A DNA stretch of 60,000 bases, from contig JAQGDQ010000030.1 of NCBI GenBank assembly GCA_030141605.1, forward strand, positions 126,001-186,000. Direction: 5' to 3'. The notes beneath the pieces are model-generated. The model saw only the letters and a program-made list of their open reading frames with translations. It was not told the origin of the DNA and ran no database searches. Positions 1 to 11,063 of this stretch are shown piece by piece. Both the position numbers and the translations under genes were made by a program. Origin of the DNA: Tubiluchus corallicola (taxonomy: Eukaryota > Priapulida > Priapulimorpha > Priapulimorphida > Tubiluchidae). Within the stretch, counting starts at the first letter, position 1. Each line of letters opens with the position of its first letter.

Positions 1-1826
1 GAAAATATTGTTTGCAATAACACTGCAACTGCAATAACCCTAAGTGGGAAAGATACATGACCATAGATGGCTTTCTGTCCAGGGTTGACTTTCCTGAAAT
101 TGCTAAAGAGCATGACAAACATTAATTTCTGACTGTCCACATCCAGGAGGCCTTGACAGCATCCCAACATTACTCACGCACTAATAGCCTTCGTTATTGA
201 AGAGAAGCTCACCTTTCTAATAAAATATCAGCATTACCATGGTTACAAGACTGTCGCAAAATCCTGCACGAAATTGCCGCGGCCGTAATAATGACGAGTG
301 TCACGGCAAATGATGATGAACGCATGCAGGAAAAAAGAGATAAGTGAAACATGGCTGCAAGAACTGAAGGTACCTGGAAATCTTTTTAGAGAGAATAGCT
401 TTAAATAGCGGCTCAAATGGCTTCTCTGACAATCTACCTCCCTACCTGAAAATGACAGCCAGCTAAAGCTGTTTCCTATACATATGATACGTAACTAAGC
501 TCCAGGAGATGCTTTTACTCTAAGTCTAAACCAAGCACCCATTCATACATGCTGCCTACTGCATATGTGGTAACACTTCGTCGACAGCATTTGACAACAT
601 TTGAGATTGAGGTTTTAAAGCCAAGTTCACACTTGCACAAGTACTTACACAGTAGTTCACAAGCCAATTCGACATTTAGAAGCAGTGCATTTCAAGGCCT
701 CCTATGTATGCCCTAATCAGTGGCCGACCCTGGAATTACCAATGCTTCTAAAGCTTTCAAAGAAGTGGAATCCCAAAGCTCCATTAGGGTTCAAAAACAT
801 AAAAAGACGCTATCCTAAAAGTGCTCTGTATCTCTAAAAAGATGTTGGTGAGGAGTAACACAAACAGCACCTCCAGGCTACTGAAGACATCACCCCATAA
901 GGAGAAAACAGACCTGTGTGTAGTCCGGTGACTATACAGTTGAGTCACATAGTAGTTACAATAAATATTTATACATGCAAACGTGTCAAACAAATCTTGT
1001 AATGTACACTACAAGCCTACAGTTTAGACTTACCCATCGTACAGATACTAATTCGTCCTATAGGTTACATCTTTTAGTTTTTTGTGAAAATGAGTTGTTA
1101 CAAAGTGCTGAATCAACTTGCTAACAGCACCTATAAAAATATGAAACATTATTCAATAATCTATATATTGTAAAATCTGAACATTACTACTACCAAAAAA
1201 AAAACATAGTGAGCATGCAAAGAAAAAAGATGTGCTACAAAAAAGTACATATGAACTACTATTAATAATTCATCATTGAAACAATAACTATACAAGCAAT
1301 TTTCCTGCTCTAATTTCTGAAACCGACATTAATTAATTTACGCAATTAACCTAGCAATTATTGCCTCCAGGTACACATTTGGTGCAACTCAAATATTATT
1401 AACTAATTTTTTCGGGGGATTCAAAGCAAGGAAAAAACAATTACATATTTTTGACCCAAAATACAGAAGCAGCAGTTCTGAAAGAAACAGTCTCTACTAA
1501 ACAATAAGAAGAAAATCAAAAACATCACAAGCACACACTCGTTAAAATTCACATTATGTTCTTGTTTCAAGAAACATGCAATTGCAATCTGCAGCCACTC
1601 AAGCTAATAAAATCTTCTACACACATTCCTGCAGAAATCAATTTCTTACTTCTAAGAAATGACGCTTATCAGCCAAACTGCACTCTAGGGCTAACCGAAC
1701 ATGTACAACACCAACACAAGCTCATGAATGCAAGTGACTGCACAGGCTTTGTCAATAACAGCTCGGTCAAATCTGCGCAATTATTGCATTTAGACAGCAA
1801 GTTGCAACGCTTCGGCGAGAAACTGG
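1..1826. other. no gene recognised
   Basis: AT-rich sequence with only short chance reading frames on both strands. I see no conserved domain, splice-bounded exon, RNA gene or clear transposon end. It could be intergenic, intronic or a distal untranslated part of a neighbouring gene. Confidence 0.5.
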
Positions 1827-2305
1827 GATTATCTCCATAAGACTGTTGATGAAAAGCAATCAGTTAAGCTGCAAGAAATTAGCAGAAGCTACTTTAATCA
1901 GCTGCCTTCCAAAATGTTATCCAAGCATTGAACTTGTTACTGTGTAATGTGTATGCCTATCATGAACACGACAGTATGAAGTCTAATTTTTAAACTAAAA
2001 ATGATAGAACAACCTGAATTACATTTGTAAATCTCATTACAAGTAATCTAATCAAATTTTTCTGGAAATGAGATTATCTCCATAAGCCCGTTGTAGAAAA
2101 GCAATCTGTTAAATCTGCAAGTAATTTGCAGGAGTACTTTGATCAATATCGTCTAAACATTGTACTTGTGTTATTGCATACACCTGTATGGGTATGACAG
2201 TATGAAGTGTAATTTGAAAAACTAAAAATAATAATAACATCATGATTACACTTGTAAATATAATTAGAAGTAATCCAATCAAATGTTTTCTGGAAAGTTA
2301 CCATA
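1827..2305. repeat. two-copy tandem repeat, period about 245 bases
   Basis: The block beginning GATTATCTCCATAAG at 1827 recurs at 2072. Both copies share, in order, AAAAGCAATC, a CAGTATGAAGT stretch, an ACTAAAAAT stretch and TAATC-AATCAAAT before ending near TTTCTGGAAA. The copies are diverged by substitutions and small indels. The array sits directly downstream, on the minus strand, of a LINE relic, so it may be the 3' tail of that element; that link is inference. Confidence 0.7.
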
Positions 2306-2359
2306 CCGTACTGATACTCTGATGAAAGGCTAACTAAATAAAACCATTGTAATTGCAAA

Positions 2360-2490
2360 TTTCAAATCTAAACAACTGTCCAGTTTGTTCTTAAAGTTAT
2401 TCATGACATCATTAACACCTTCTGGAGGAGTAAATTCCATTCTCTAAGTACTCTTTCTGTGAAAAAGTTCTTTCCGCAATGCAATCTGAC
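2360..2490 (-). mobile_element. non-LTR retrotransposon (LINE) relic, C-terminal end of the reverse transcriptase ORF
   Basis: Read on the minus strand, one frame gives CGKNFFTERVLREWN, and after a frameshift it continues PPEGVNDVMNNFKNKLDSCL. This matches the usual tail of many LINE reverse transcriptase ORFs: a basic stretch, NFFT-RV---WN-LP, then a short helix with V--FK--LD. No catalytic FADD-type core is visible further upstream, so the copy is 5' truncated and dead. The family (CR1, jockey or other) cannot be told from this piece. Confidence 0.6.
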
Positions 2491-2499
2491 TGTAGAATT

Positions 2500-3630
2500 G
2501 TAGATTTTCAGAGTGGTCTTACTATCATTTACTAGTGAAAACACGTTATGCCACGTTATAAGTTTGTATTAGAACACCACTATATCTCCTTAACTCCAAA
2601 GTTAACACCAAGTTGAGTAGACACTGCAAATCACCAAGAATTGACAAAAAATGACTTACAGAAGCACTGCGGGAATTGTAAAAGGTTACGTTGTAGAAGT
2701 GAATGATGGCACCACTAATCGAGGTTCGTTACTAAGTGCTACATTTTGAATTCATTCTTACACATGTTGTACGCACAATTAGCGGACTTTTTAACATCCC
2801 ACATGTTGGAACTTCGTTACCTATTCCAGGTGGTACTTGTGTTGTCAGCCAAACTATTCCATACTACAATGAAACTACCATTTAGGCATTTACCGCTGAT
2901 CTAAGACTAAAATCTTTAGCTACGGCATATAGTGCTTGTTAATTTTGAGACATGCTCTTTTGCACTAGTTTGAACTCAAGAAATATGAGGGATTTGATAA
3001 TGTTAATGAAATCATCCAAGATATACTACATATCTTTAAGGAAACCCAATGCAATGCACCATTAATCAGAACAAGACTGAAATAATTCAGATCCAAATCT
3101 GCAAGCGTAACACTGCAACTCTGTTTACACCTAGCTGTACCTAGTCAAGTGTGATTAACTCATGTTAATACTCACAGATTATTACAATCACTCCTAACTA
3201 GTGACCGACCAGTGCGCTCGGTGCTTGTGAGTAATTATCACTTGACCGTACATGGTCCAATGCAGTGGTGGTTTACCCATGTGTGACTGAGCAGCTTGCC
3301 CCAATTTTTACATTTCAACTCCTGTCTCAGATTTGCCTCCTAATTTGGGTCCTTAAACAACTCCAGTTTGAGCATAGCGCTGTTTATCACTTGACTATGT
3401 CTGGCCCATCCTAGTTTACTCATGTGCAATTAGATGTTTAACAATCCTCAAAACTATCCTGCAAATTTGATTCTGTATGCTAGTTTTGGAGTCATTTAAT
3501 GTTACCACTTGAAGGACAAAGGCTGTTTGCCATAATTTTCACATTTTCGTTCCTGTCTCAGACCTCTGCACACAACCCTAAGTTTTTTTATCTAAACCAC
3601 AGGCTGCACCCCTACTCGAGCTGTCTAATC
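2500..3630. other. no gene recognised
   Basis: No supported coding exon. Fragments resembling the degenerate repeat that follows begin to appear after about 3200. Confidence 0.45.
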
Positions 3631-3639
3631 TGCAAGTTT

Positions 3640-4930
3640 CATGACTGTAATTACTACAGCTTTAGAGGTATTCACTCTTATGCATTTTGGCTGCAAACAC
3701 AGGCCCTTAAAAAAACCTTAGCTTTTCAAAACGCCAGGTGTACATCTACCTCACAATTTCTAAATACTCATGAAAAAAAATTGAATTTCACTCCCAGCCC
3801 TAAGAAGAGAATGGCAGTCGAGAAACTGACCAATGTCCACTGTTTCTGACCCTAAACAAATTGAGAGACGTCACCATTTACCACATCGCTTTCAAGGCCC
3901 CATCCCAAGTGATTCCCCAGCGAGTTTCATGTGTCTAGCCAGTTAACAGCCAGAGGCCAGTTTTGGTCCCTTAAATAACCCCAGTTTTACCATTGTCAGA
4001 GACCCTACCTTGTCTTTGCTACAAGTTTCATGACTCTACTCACTATATTTTTTCAGTGCTATGCATTATGGCTCCTATCTCAGCCCTATAACACGGAAAC
4101 AAGGAAAACAAGATGTTTTTCTATATCCTGCCCCATTTTGAACTATTTTAAAAAGTATGCATTTTAACACTTACAATAATATCTGTTTCTGATAATTAAG
4201 CAATAGATTAAAAAACCTTAATTAATTAATGGCCAGTGACGACGTCATGATTGAACAATTTTCAAACAGCACAAACATTTATGAACGTGTTGCACAAGTT
4301 TGTGAAAATGAAAACTGAATTACAACGCTTGTGTATAACATTCAGAGTGTTGCAGAAAAACTCGGCAAATCTTAAACTTAGAAATTTAAATTTCAAGTTT
4401 ACCGCTGTGTTCACGCATGAGCTCTCAGCATGTACCACATCACAAATGAACACATCTGAACTGAGAAGTAGTACAGTGCCTGTCTGAGATGCAGGCACTA
4501 GTGGTCTAACTACTGAATGGCAAAATTCCTTTTAAATGCTAAGAATTAGCTAAGCACATGCGAAACTACGTGATAATTCTTTCATGTAAGTTATTCTTAA
4601 GCAAACAATGCACTTCCTAACCTCCCTTTTAATATTTTGTAAAGTACATTGCTTTGAGCCATTGTTTAAAATGGGTCCTGTTTTCCTTTAAAGAATCTCA
4701 ACTTTCTGAAACCCGAAGTACACATCTACCACACATTAACTAATACTTATGAAAAAAACTGAATTTGAGTTGAAAGGCACTAAAAATCTGATCAATGTTC
4801 AATGTTGTTGATCCCTCTGACCGAGGTTACCTTCGCTGTACCACTTTTAAAGACCGTACCCCCCCCCCCCAGGTAACCGCACCCATTAAGCTTCGTGACT
4901 CTATCCATATGATAGCGTTTGAGAACTAAG
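3640..4930. repeat. cluster of degenerate dispersed repeats
   Basis: Several imperfect copies of the same short modules lie here. AAGTTTCATGACT followed by a TATGCATT-TGGCT block occurs near 3640 and near 4022, and a weaker version near 4889. A second module (ACATCTACC, then ACT-ATGAAAAAAA, then ACTGACCAATGT) occurs near 3735-3830 and again near 4715-4800. A run of twelve or more C follows at 4859. The spacing is irregular, so this looks like decayed nested insertions rather than a satellite. Confidence 0.5.
4130..4690 (+). repeat. dispersed repeat family, copy 1
   Basis: The stretch 4130-4500 is recognisable as a diverged inverted copy of 18740-19130. Shared blocks include CAGTTCAGATGTG, the AAATTTGAAATTTGAATTT region, TTAATCTAT-TTAATTATCAGAAACA and GTTAAAATG-GTACTTTTTA. 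The stretch 4550-4690 resembles 27520-27660 in direct orientation, ending in the shared GGGTCCTGTTTTCCTTT. Three copies in 60 kb point to an abundant genomic repeat. I see no coding capacity. Confidence 0.6.
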
Positions 4931-5268
4931 ACGAACTAAAAAGTGGTATACTGGATGTCTAAGGGAGATGTTAGCACTTGCAGTTACAAAATATAGCTAT
5001 TGATTTCTACACTGGATTTCCAACTCTCAAAGAAACACAAAAGAATAATGACGAAGACACTGGAAGCAATTTTAAGAACTTTATGATTTTCTTCGAACCA
5101 GTTTCTTTGTGGTTTCCCTCTAAGAAGCTGTCACCGGTCGCTAGCAAACATGTCAAACTCTGGTGTATTAATGCTGTATAAAAACAACTGCAATTAAGTA
5201 GAAATGGTCAGCTTGCACACAAAAATTAAACGTGCACTTAGTTAAACAAAAACATTTGAGCTATCCGG

Positions 5269-5447
5269 TACTCCCCCACACACATCAATATGTATTATTA
5301 TCATTATCTCATTTATTAATCCTTTTTTAAGATTTTTCAAGCTATGCTTTTAGGTTCAAACTGTATGTATCAAAAGCATTAAGTATTGTAACTTGCACAT
5401 GCATATGCTAGCTACTAAAGATCCTTTACTTGTATTACCTGGACTAT
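5269..5447 (+). repeat. left arm of a 179-base inverted repeat
   Basis: This arm is almost exactly the reverse complement of 6174-6352; I see only a handful of differences. The arms have equal length and are separated by about 726 bases of unrelated sequence. The outer ends begin TACTCCCCCACACACATC. No target duplication is evident. Confidence 0.85.
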
Positions 5448-6173
5448 GGCTAAGTTCTAATCTATAGCACCTAAGGACAAGAATCAGGGTTTTTATAAAA
5501 CTTCTTATTACAAATATATGCATATATGAAACTACTAAATGGGTAAACAAAATAATCTGCCAAAAGAAAACAAAATAAAAGACTAAAAACTGGTTACGTT
5601 TAACAGTATTTTGAAATATAATATATAAATAATATAAGTACATCTTTAAGAGTATGCTCTCACTGATGCTGTATATACTAAGATTTCAGAATTTCATGCT
5701 AAGCACCAGCCTTAGCTGAACGTCATTTCAATACTAATGGTGTTGCGAATTTAGCAAACTAAGTCTCGTAACGTGTCAAAACACAGATTAATTAAGATAA
5801 TTGAAAAGGTCAAAAGGTGAAGTATATCGAAGAAGGTGGGATGCCTGCATTAAAATTTTGACCCGTGCCACAGACCAAAGTTTAGAGGTCAGTCACCAAC
5901 AAAAAAATAGAGAGACTAAACAAAAACAATTACATGTAACTCTAGCACATTTATTCGCTTAACTCAAATGAAATGCTAATGTATCAGAATTTTTCTTGCT
6001 GAATTTTCATCACAGATAGCCTAAAATAAATCTTGAAATATATCAAGTAAGGAGGCAATCAATTTACCCATTAAACTGCAAGAGTTCAAGAGTTTATTCA
6101 TTTCCGCCCTGCATCTTACAATAATATCACTAAAATACAGACAATTATCCAGTAAAGTACACACAAATATGAT

Positions 6174-6352
6174 ATAGTCCAGGTAATACAAGTAAAGGAT
6201 CTTTAGTAGCTAGCATATGCATGTGCAAGTTACAATACTTAATACTTTTCATGCATACAGCTTGAACCTAAAAGAATAGCTTGAAAAATCTTAAAAAAGG
6301 ATTAATAAATGAGATAATGATAAATATACATATTGATGTGTGTGGGGGAGTA
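6174..6352 (-). repeat. right arm of a 179-base inverted repeat
   Basis: This is the partner of 5269-5447. The outer end reads GATGTGTGTGGGGGAGTA. A transcript crossing both arms could fold into a long hairpin. The structure could be a foldback transposon or a recent inverted duplication. Confidence 0.85.
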
Positions 6353-6497
6353 GTGAATGAATGCAGCTATATGAAAACGAGCTGCTACAGTGTTCATTTA
6401 GACTGCACAAACACTAAACAACAGTGTACTAAACATTCCCTCGAATCAAATCTGCGATCTACAAGTAAGCTGCTAGCCATATCTTTCCGAGTTAATA

Positions 6498-7767
6498 CAG
6501 TCAATCTCGGGTATAAGGTACTGGTTTATAAAGGACCACCAACACCGGTCCCGATTTTTCGTAATGTTTTTCCTTATAAAAATCTTCGTATATAAGGTAC
6601 TCGGATATAAGGGACCATATCTTTAGGTCCCGCGTAATAGAATCCCAGGTAAATTACCTCACATATAAGAGACCCTATGATCAAATATTTTTTACATCCT
6701 AAAAAGACTATGTCGAGACCTTGCACGGGCCCGACCGTATTCCCTTGGACTACGGTCGGGTCTTGTGGCTGTAATGATGTGGGTAACTAGTTGGTGGTAA
6801 TGGTAATGCAAGTGGATGGTCATGATGGATGAAAGAAATAGGTCAGAGCACAAGGTGTGACTTACTACCATCGCAGCAAGTGACGATGCCGGGTTTATTG
6901 CATTGTAGTAACAGTAGTTACTGTTAATGATTCTCAGCTCCCTCTGATTTGATTAGCCAGTTCCAGCTTGTTCGATTATGACAAAAAATAAACAAATTAC
7001 TGTGTCCCCGAAATCAGTACAATTTAATATTATTTTCCATAGCCAACCATATAAAATCAATTTTGATGGTGTAATAAGTAACATCATTTCACTGTCCTGT
7101 TGTTACTCGTTGAGTAATGACTTTTTGGCAGTTATCGTGATCATAAGGATTCAACGACAAAATTAAGCACTCGTATTTGAAATATACATCTCAATTTACA
7201 ATTCCTCATCAAGCTCTTCAGTTGCTGAATGAATGCTCTCAAAAGTACATTTCTAGTAATGACTGAATCAGCATTGAGCATCAAAACTTGTAATGAGGCT
7301 ATATTATGGGCGGATAAGCTAGATGCCTTTCTCATTTGACAGCGGGTGTCTAGGTTAACCCAGAAAAAGATGTCGCACTTTTTTGGAAACAAATGAATAA
7401 CAAGCAATCTCGGAGTAAAGTTGCTGATTATGTCGAAGCAAAAATGTCCTAAAGACTCTGCTTAAACATTTACATAAACATTATTAGCATAACTACCAGT
7501 AGTAAAATGGCTTGTAATCGGGATGAGTTTGAATAAACATCGATTTTTGCATTCAGTTCAAGACGATTGGATGTGTTTGCATTAAATCGGTATATTACAC
7601 ACATTGCAACAAACGGTTCATTGGGCATTAGGCTACCAGATGAGGTATATAGAGCTCGCAGGTCTAGATACACCCTCTGTCTGACTTAACTTCGGCTATA
7701 AGGGACATCGGATATAAGGGATGATTTTTTCAGGTCCGGAGCTGTCCCTTATATCCGAGGTTCACTG
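6498..7767. mobile_element. pogo/Tigger-like DNA transposon remnant, 1.27 kb
   Basis: The left end CAGTCAATCTCGGGTATAAG and the reverse complement of the right end, CAGTGAACCTCGGATATAAG, match at 17 of 20 positions. This is the CAGT-ACCTCG-TATAAGG style of terminal repeat typical of pogo/Tigger Tc1-mariner elements. TA flanks the left end; the right end is followed by TG then TA, so the TA duplication is decayed on that side. Extra copies of the CGGATATAAGGGAC motif sit just inside both ends (for example 6602, 7693 and 7708). The interior has only short reading frames and no recognisable DDE domain, so the copy is probably non-autonomous. Confidence 0.75.
6730..6760. other. perfect 10-bp hairpin inside the pogo-like element
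   Basis: CCCGACCGTA and TACGGTCGGG form a perfect GC-rich stem with an 11-base loop, unusual in this AT-rich surrounding. Its role is unknown; it is not at an element end. Confidence 0.7.
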
Positions 7768-8576
7768 TGTATACAAGTACTTAATGGTAATAACTAATTA
7801 ACCTTTCTGGCTAAATTCCATGAACATTATATTTAGCCTAGGCTAGGAGCAATTTGTGAACATTTTTATAATGATAATAATTGTTTTTCATATTACTTTT
7901 GTAACCCACAAAAACATTTCAGGAAAAGCCACCTTACTTCAACCTATAATTTCTCAAGCGTACTTTAGTTAGAACTTGCACACGTCGCAGATTTTAATTT
8001 TGTTTAATTTATTCACATTCAAATTTACAGAAAGTGTACATACATAACACTACAACACTGTGTATTGCAATAAAAAGATTAAAAAATTTTGAGTGTTGGG
8101 AAGGCACAAAAAATTGCTTACAAGTGCCTTTTATATCTGAGAAGGTTGTTTTGTGCAAATGAATGAAATGATTGTAATTTATGGTTATACATGTTTACTA
8201 CTCAACCACAGAGGAATAAAAACACGAGTAGGTTGAGTTTTCCTTTCAAACCTCACATTAAGTCAGACATTATACTCGGTCTGCTGCTCAGGCTCAAAAC
8301 CAACTTTAGGTAAAGTGCAGGGAACAACGTAACATAATCTTTATAAATATTTTATCTTAACACTCTTGTTAATGAAACCTAAAAATCAGCTGTTCTCTTA
8401 CAATTTTATCCTTTGCAAAATGTCAAAATGATAGCTCTATGATCTCTTTATTACTAAAAGTGAAGAAAGTTTCATGACTGTCGGGGAGTCCACGTAAAAC
8501 CTTAAACATCTCAGTCAGTCTACCACGTCATCTACAACAGAATTAATGAGTCTAAGAAACTGCAGTTTTTCAGTAT
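7768..8576. other. no gene recognised
   Basis: AT-rich spacer between two DNA transposons. I see no supported exon or repeat. Confidence 0.45.
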
Positions 8577-8585
8577 ACATAATAA
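8577..8585. repeat. left target-site duplication of the Mutator-like element
   Basis: ACATAATAA here corresponds to ATATAATAA at 14412-14420, 8 of 9 bases. A 9-base duplication is the usual size for Mutator-like transposons. Confidence 0.8.
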
Positions 8586-8605
8586 GGCAGTGACTAGAGG
8601 TACGG
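8586..8605 (+). repeat. left terminal inverted repeat
   Basis: GGCAGTGACTAGAGGTACGG. Pairs with 14392-14411 with two mismatches, both purine-for-purine. Confidence 0.9.
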
Positions 8606-8852
8606 ATCCGGATCCGGAACTGCAGCAACTAAAAATACGGATCCTGTCTCGAAAGCATTCACTAGAAAATACGCGAAAGATATGGACGAGAAATACGCAT
8701 CAGCGTACCGCGAAGTCTATCGACGAAAAAATAGTGATTGCCGTGAAAGACATTGACGAAAAATACGGATCCCTGTACCGTGAAAGATACTGCTGAAAAA
8801 ATACGGATCTCCGTACTACGAGAGATATTGACGAAAAAATACGGATTGCAAT
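8597..8852 (+). repeat. subterminal repeat array of the Mutator-like element
   Basis: About six imperfect units of roughly 35-40 bases occur, with the core GACGAAAAAATACGGATC followed by a GTACCG-GAAAGATATT stretch (clearest at 8755, 8794 and 8830). The ATACGGAT core also occurs, inverted, at the other end of the element. Such arrays are typical transposase-binding regions; binding here is inference. The array can be read as a 68-codon frame, which is an artefact of the repeat. Confidence 0.75.
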
Positions 8853-10362
8853 ATTTTATTATAATATTGGTTTCAACGTCCAGGTTATAAAATTATTACA
8901 TGTACTGTTATAAAGAAATGTAATTTATAATAGTACATCCTCATTTATGCATCTTTAGAAAATAAAACTGAGTGAGATGATGACAAAACATATTGTGTAA
9001 TTGAAAGGAGCGAAAAACAGATTAGTTCAAGGAAAAGCAGGACCAAACTCTGTACTATGCATGAACGGGAAAGAGAATCATTCATTGTTTACCCATGCAA
9101 CTCTCTTATATATTGTAAATGAACTTTTTACCACCGTTGTAGTGAAGGATGTAGGTATCAACATCAACTTGAATTTATCTTAGCACTAATTAATACCAAC
9201 AATGAAAAGTAGCACAAAGAATTAAAACTGGTGACAATAATTTTATTGTTACAACTTTGAAATTTTTTAGAAGTCCCAATAAACTGAACATAGCAATTAC
9301 AAGATGTACACTAGACAATAAAGAGTAACATTACGTTATCATATGTACAATGACTTGATTGATTTATCACATGCTCAAATAATGTAATTATCACTATAGT
9401 TAACACCTTGAATGTTTTGACTAATAATAAACGTGATCGATACACGATTATATCATTTATTGCTTTTTGCATTTACATAACATAAAAATAATTTGATAAA
9501 TAAAATAATAAAATAACAAACGAATAGGGGACCTGGTTTACATGAAGAAGCTTTAAAATGTTTACAATGGCAAACAAAATAATAAATCAAGCAAGTAATA
9601 TTGGCACGTTATAATATTTGCAGCATAAATTATTTGGCAACAGGTGCATGTAACAGTTTAGCAGCTCTTATAAACTAGACATACTGTATATCACATAAAG
9701 ACTAAAAATTTTTGCTACATTTGGCAAGTCTATAAATTACATCACAAGGAAAAATACAGTTTAGTAGGTTATCACATTCACAACACTCTATAGAAAAAAT
9801 ATGGGCTAGTAGCTCATCATATTACAGCACTCTAAGAAATTCATAACACTCTAAGCTTGCTAATCAAAATACTTAAGTTTTTTGTAACAATAAACAAAAT
9901 AAATTAAACAAACTATTAATTGGTAGACTATACAACTCACAGCAATATATCAAAGCTAAAAATCTGCAAGACAATAAAAGAACACTAACTAATATTTACA
10001 GTTTATCTATTATAACTATTATTATATTAGAACTGCTATATTATATTAGTGTAACTAAGAAAAATGGTACCAAAGAAAAACAGTACGGCTACATGGCTGT
10101 GTATAGTGCCATATCACCATTTTCATGCAGTGGGCATGTACTTTGAAAGATCAATGTGTAGGTCTTCATTCATGAAGATGGCAGCCAAAGATTACAAAAC
10201 CAAGTTTTCTTTTTTGGTAGTTTGCTTAGAAAAACACATTTCAGGTGATACCATGATAAGCAGTGATTCACAAGCCTATTCTAGATCCTTACTACAACAG
10301 TTACAAACATATTGATGCATTTTTTTTCTTTGTTATCATTTGAATTACTTTCTTCCAGCCTG
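8853..10362. other. non-coding 3' part of the Mutator-like element
   Basis: Lies downstream of the transposase stop on the minus strand. It contains only short AT-rich reading frames with no recognisable domain. AATAAA-type signals exist on the minus strand, as expected in such AT-rich sequence, but none is decisive. Confidence 0.5.
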
Positions 10363-10835
10363 CTATAGCAAAGTATCTTCTAACCATGAAGTGTCAACAT
10401 TTTCATATAGAATTTGCTTAGGCATTCCTTCAACACATGATTCCAAATCAGTAACAGTTACCTTCCTGCACCCATTTAACACTTCATCAACACATGTAGC
10501 TTTCGGTAACCAATTCAGGATAATCTTCTCTTTGACACTTGTGTGCAAAAGCCTAAAAGCTTTTTTGCATGCAACCTGAGTTGGTGTCACACATTCTCTT
10601 GGTAACACAACGGTCGTAGTTCAAAGCCCTTAGGTCTACTTCTAATTTTAATGTTGTGAGACATCTTAATGTGCTTTAAAGGGACATGTGGCGAGAGTAA
10701 TTCAGATTCTACAGAATTTTTAACAGAATCACCAGCAGAACCATCAGTACATGGAGGTACAGCATCATTAGGTAGTACAAAAGAACCTTGAACAGGGTCA
10801 TCAGTAGCTGTAGTAGTAGATTGTGGTACAGTATC
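10363..10835 (-). pseudogene. transposase exon 5 (C-terminal tail)
   Basis: Opens after TTGCATTGCAG with DTVPQSTTTATDDPVQGSF. It repeats the PNDAVPPCTDGS segment found at the end of exon 4, then reads KIRSRPKGFEL. A frameshift near 10610 separates this from TVVLPRECVTPTQVACKKAF and KLH-like LLHTSVKEKIILNWL, which close ZSWIM3-type proteins. The stop is at 10363. Confidence 0.8.
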
Positions 10836-11063
10836 CTGCAATGCAAAATAACATTTGTCAAACATATCCGTTATGAAAACGTGTGCCAAATTATATCAAA
10901 CTATCCCTCTAAACTTAATAAAAAGTTTTCATTTTTGGTTGTTGTTCTTTACCTCATGCAAGCAATAACTTACCATTACAACAAGTGGCGCAAAAGAATC
11001 TCCAACAGAGCCATCTGTACATGGAGGCACGGCATCATTAGGTAGCTCAAAAGAACCTTGAAC
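10726..11063 (-). repeat. exon-edge duplication within the transposase gene
   Basis: Two copies of a 68-base segment (10726-10793 and 10996-11063) lie 270 bases apart on either side of intron 4. Each encodes VQGSF-LPNDAVPPCTDGS. The copies differ at a small number of positions, so the linker between the SWIM finger and the RPKG tail has been duplicated. Confidence 0.8.

Noticed and set aside
8590-8796. A 68-codon plus-strand frame at the left end of the Mutator-like element
   Set aside because: It reads through the subterminal repeat array and has no homology to a protein family; the repeats explain its openness.
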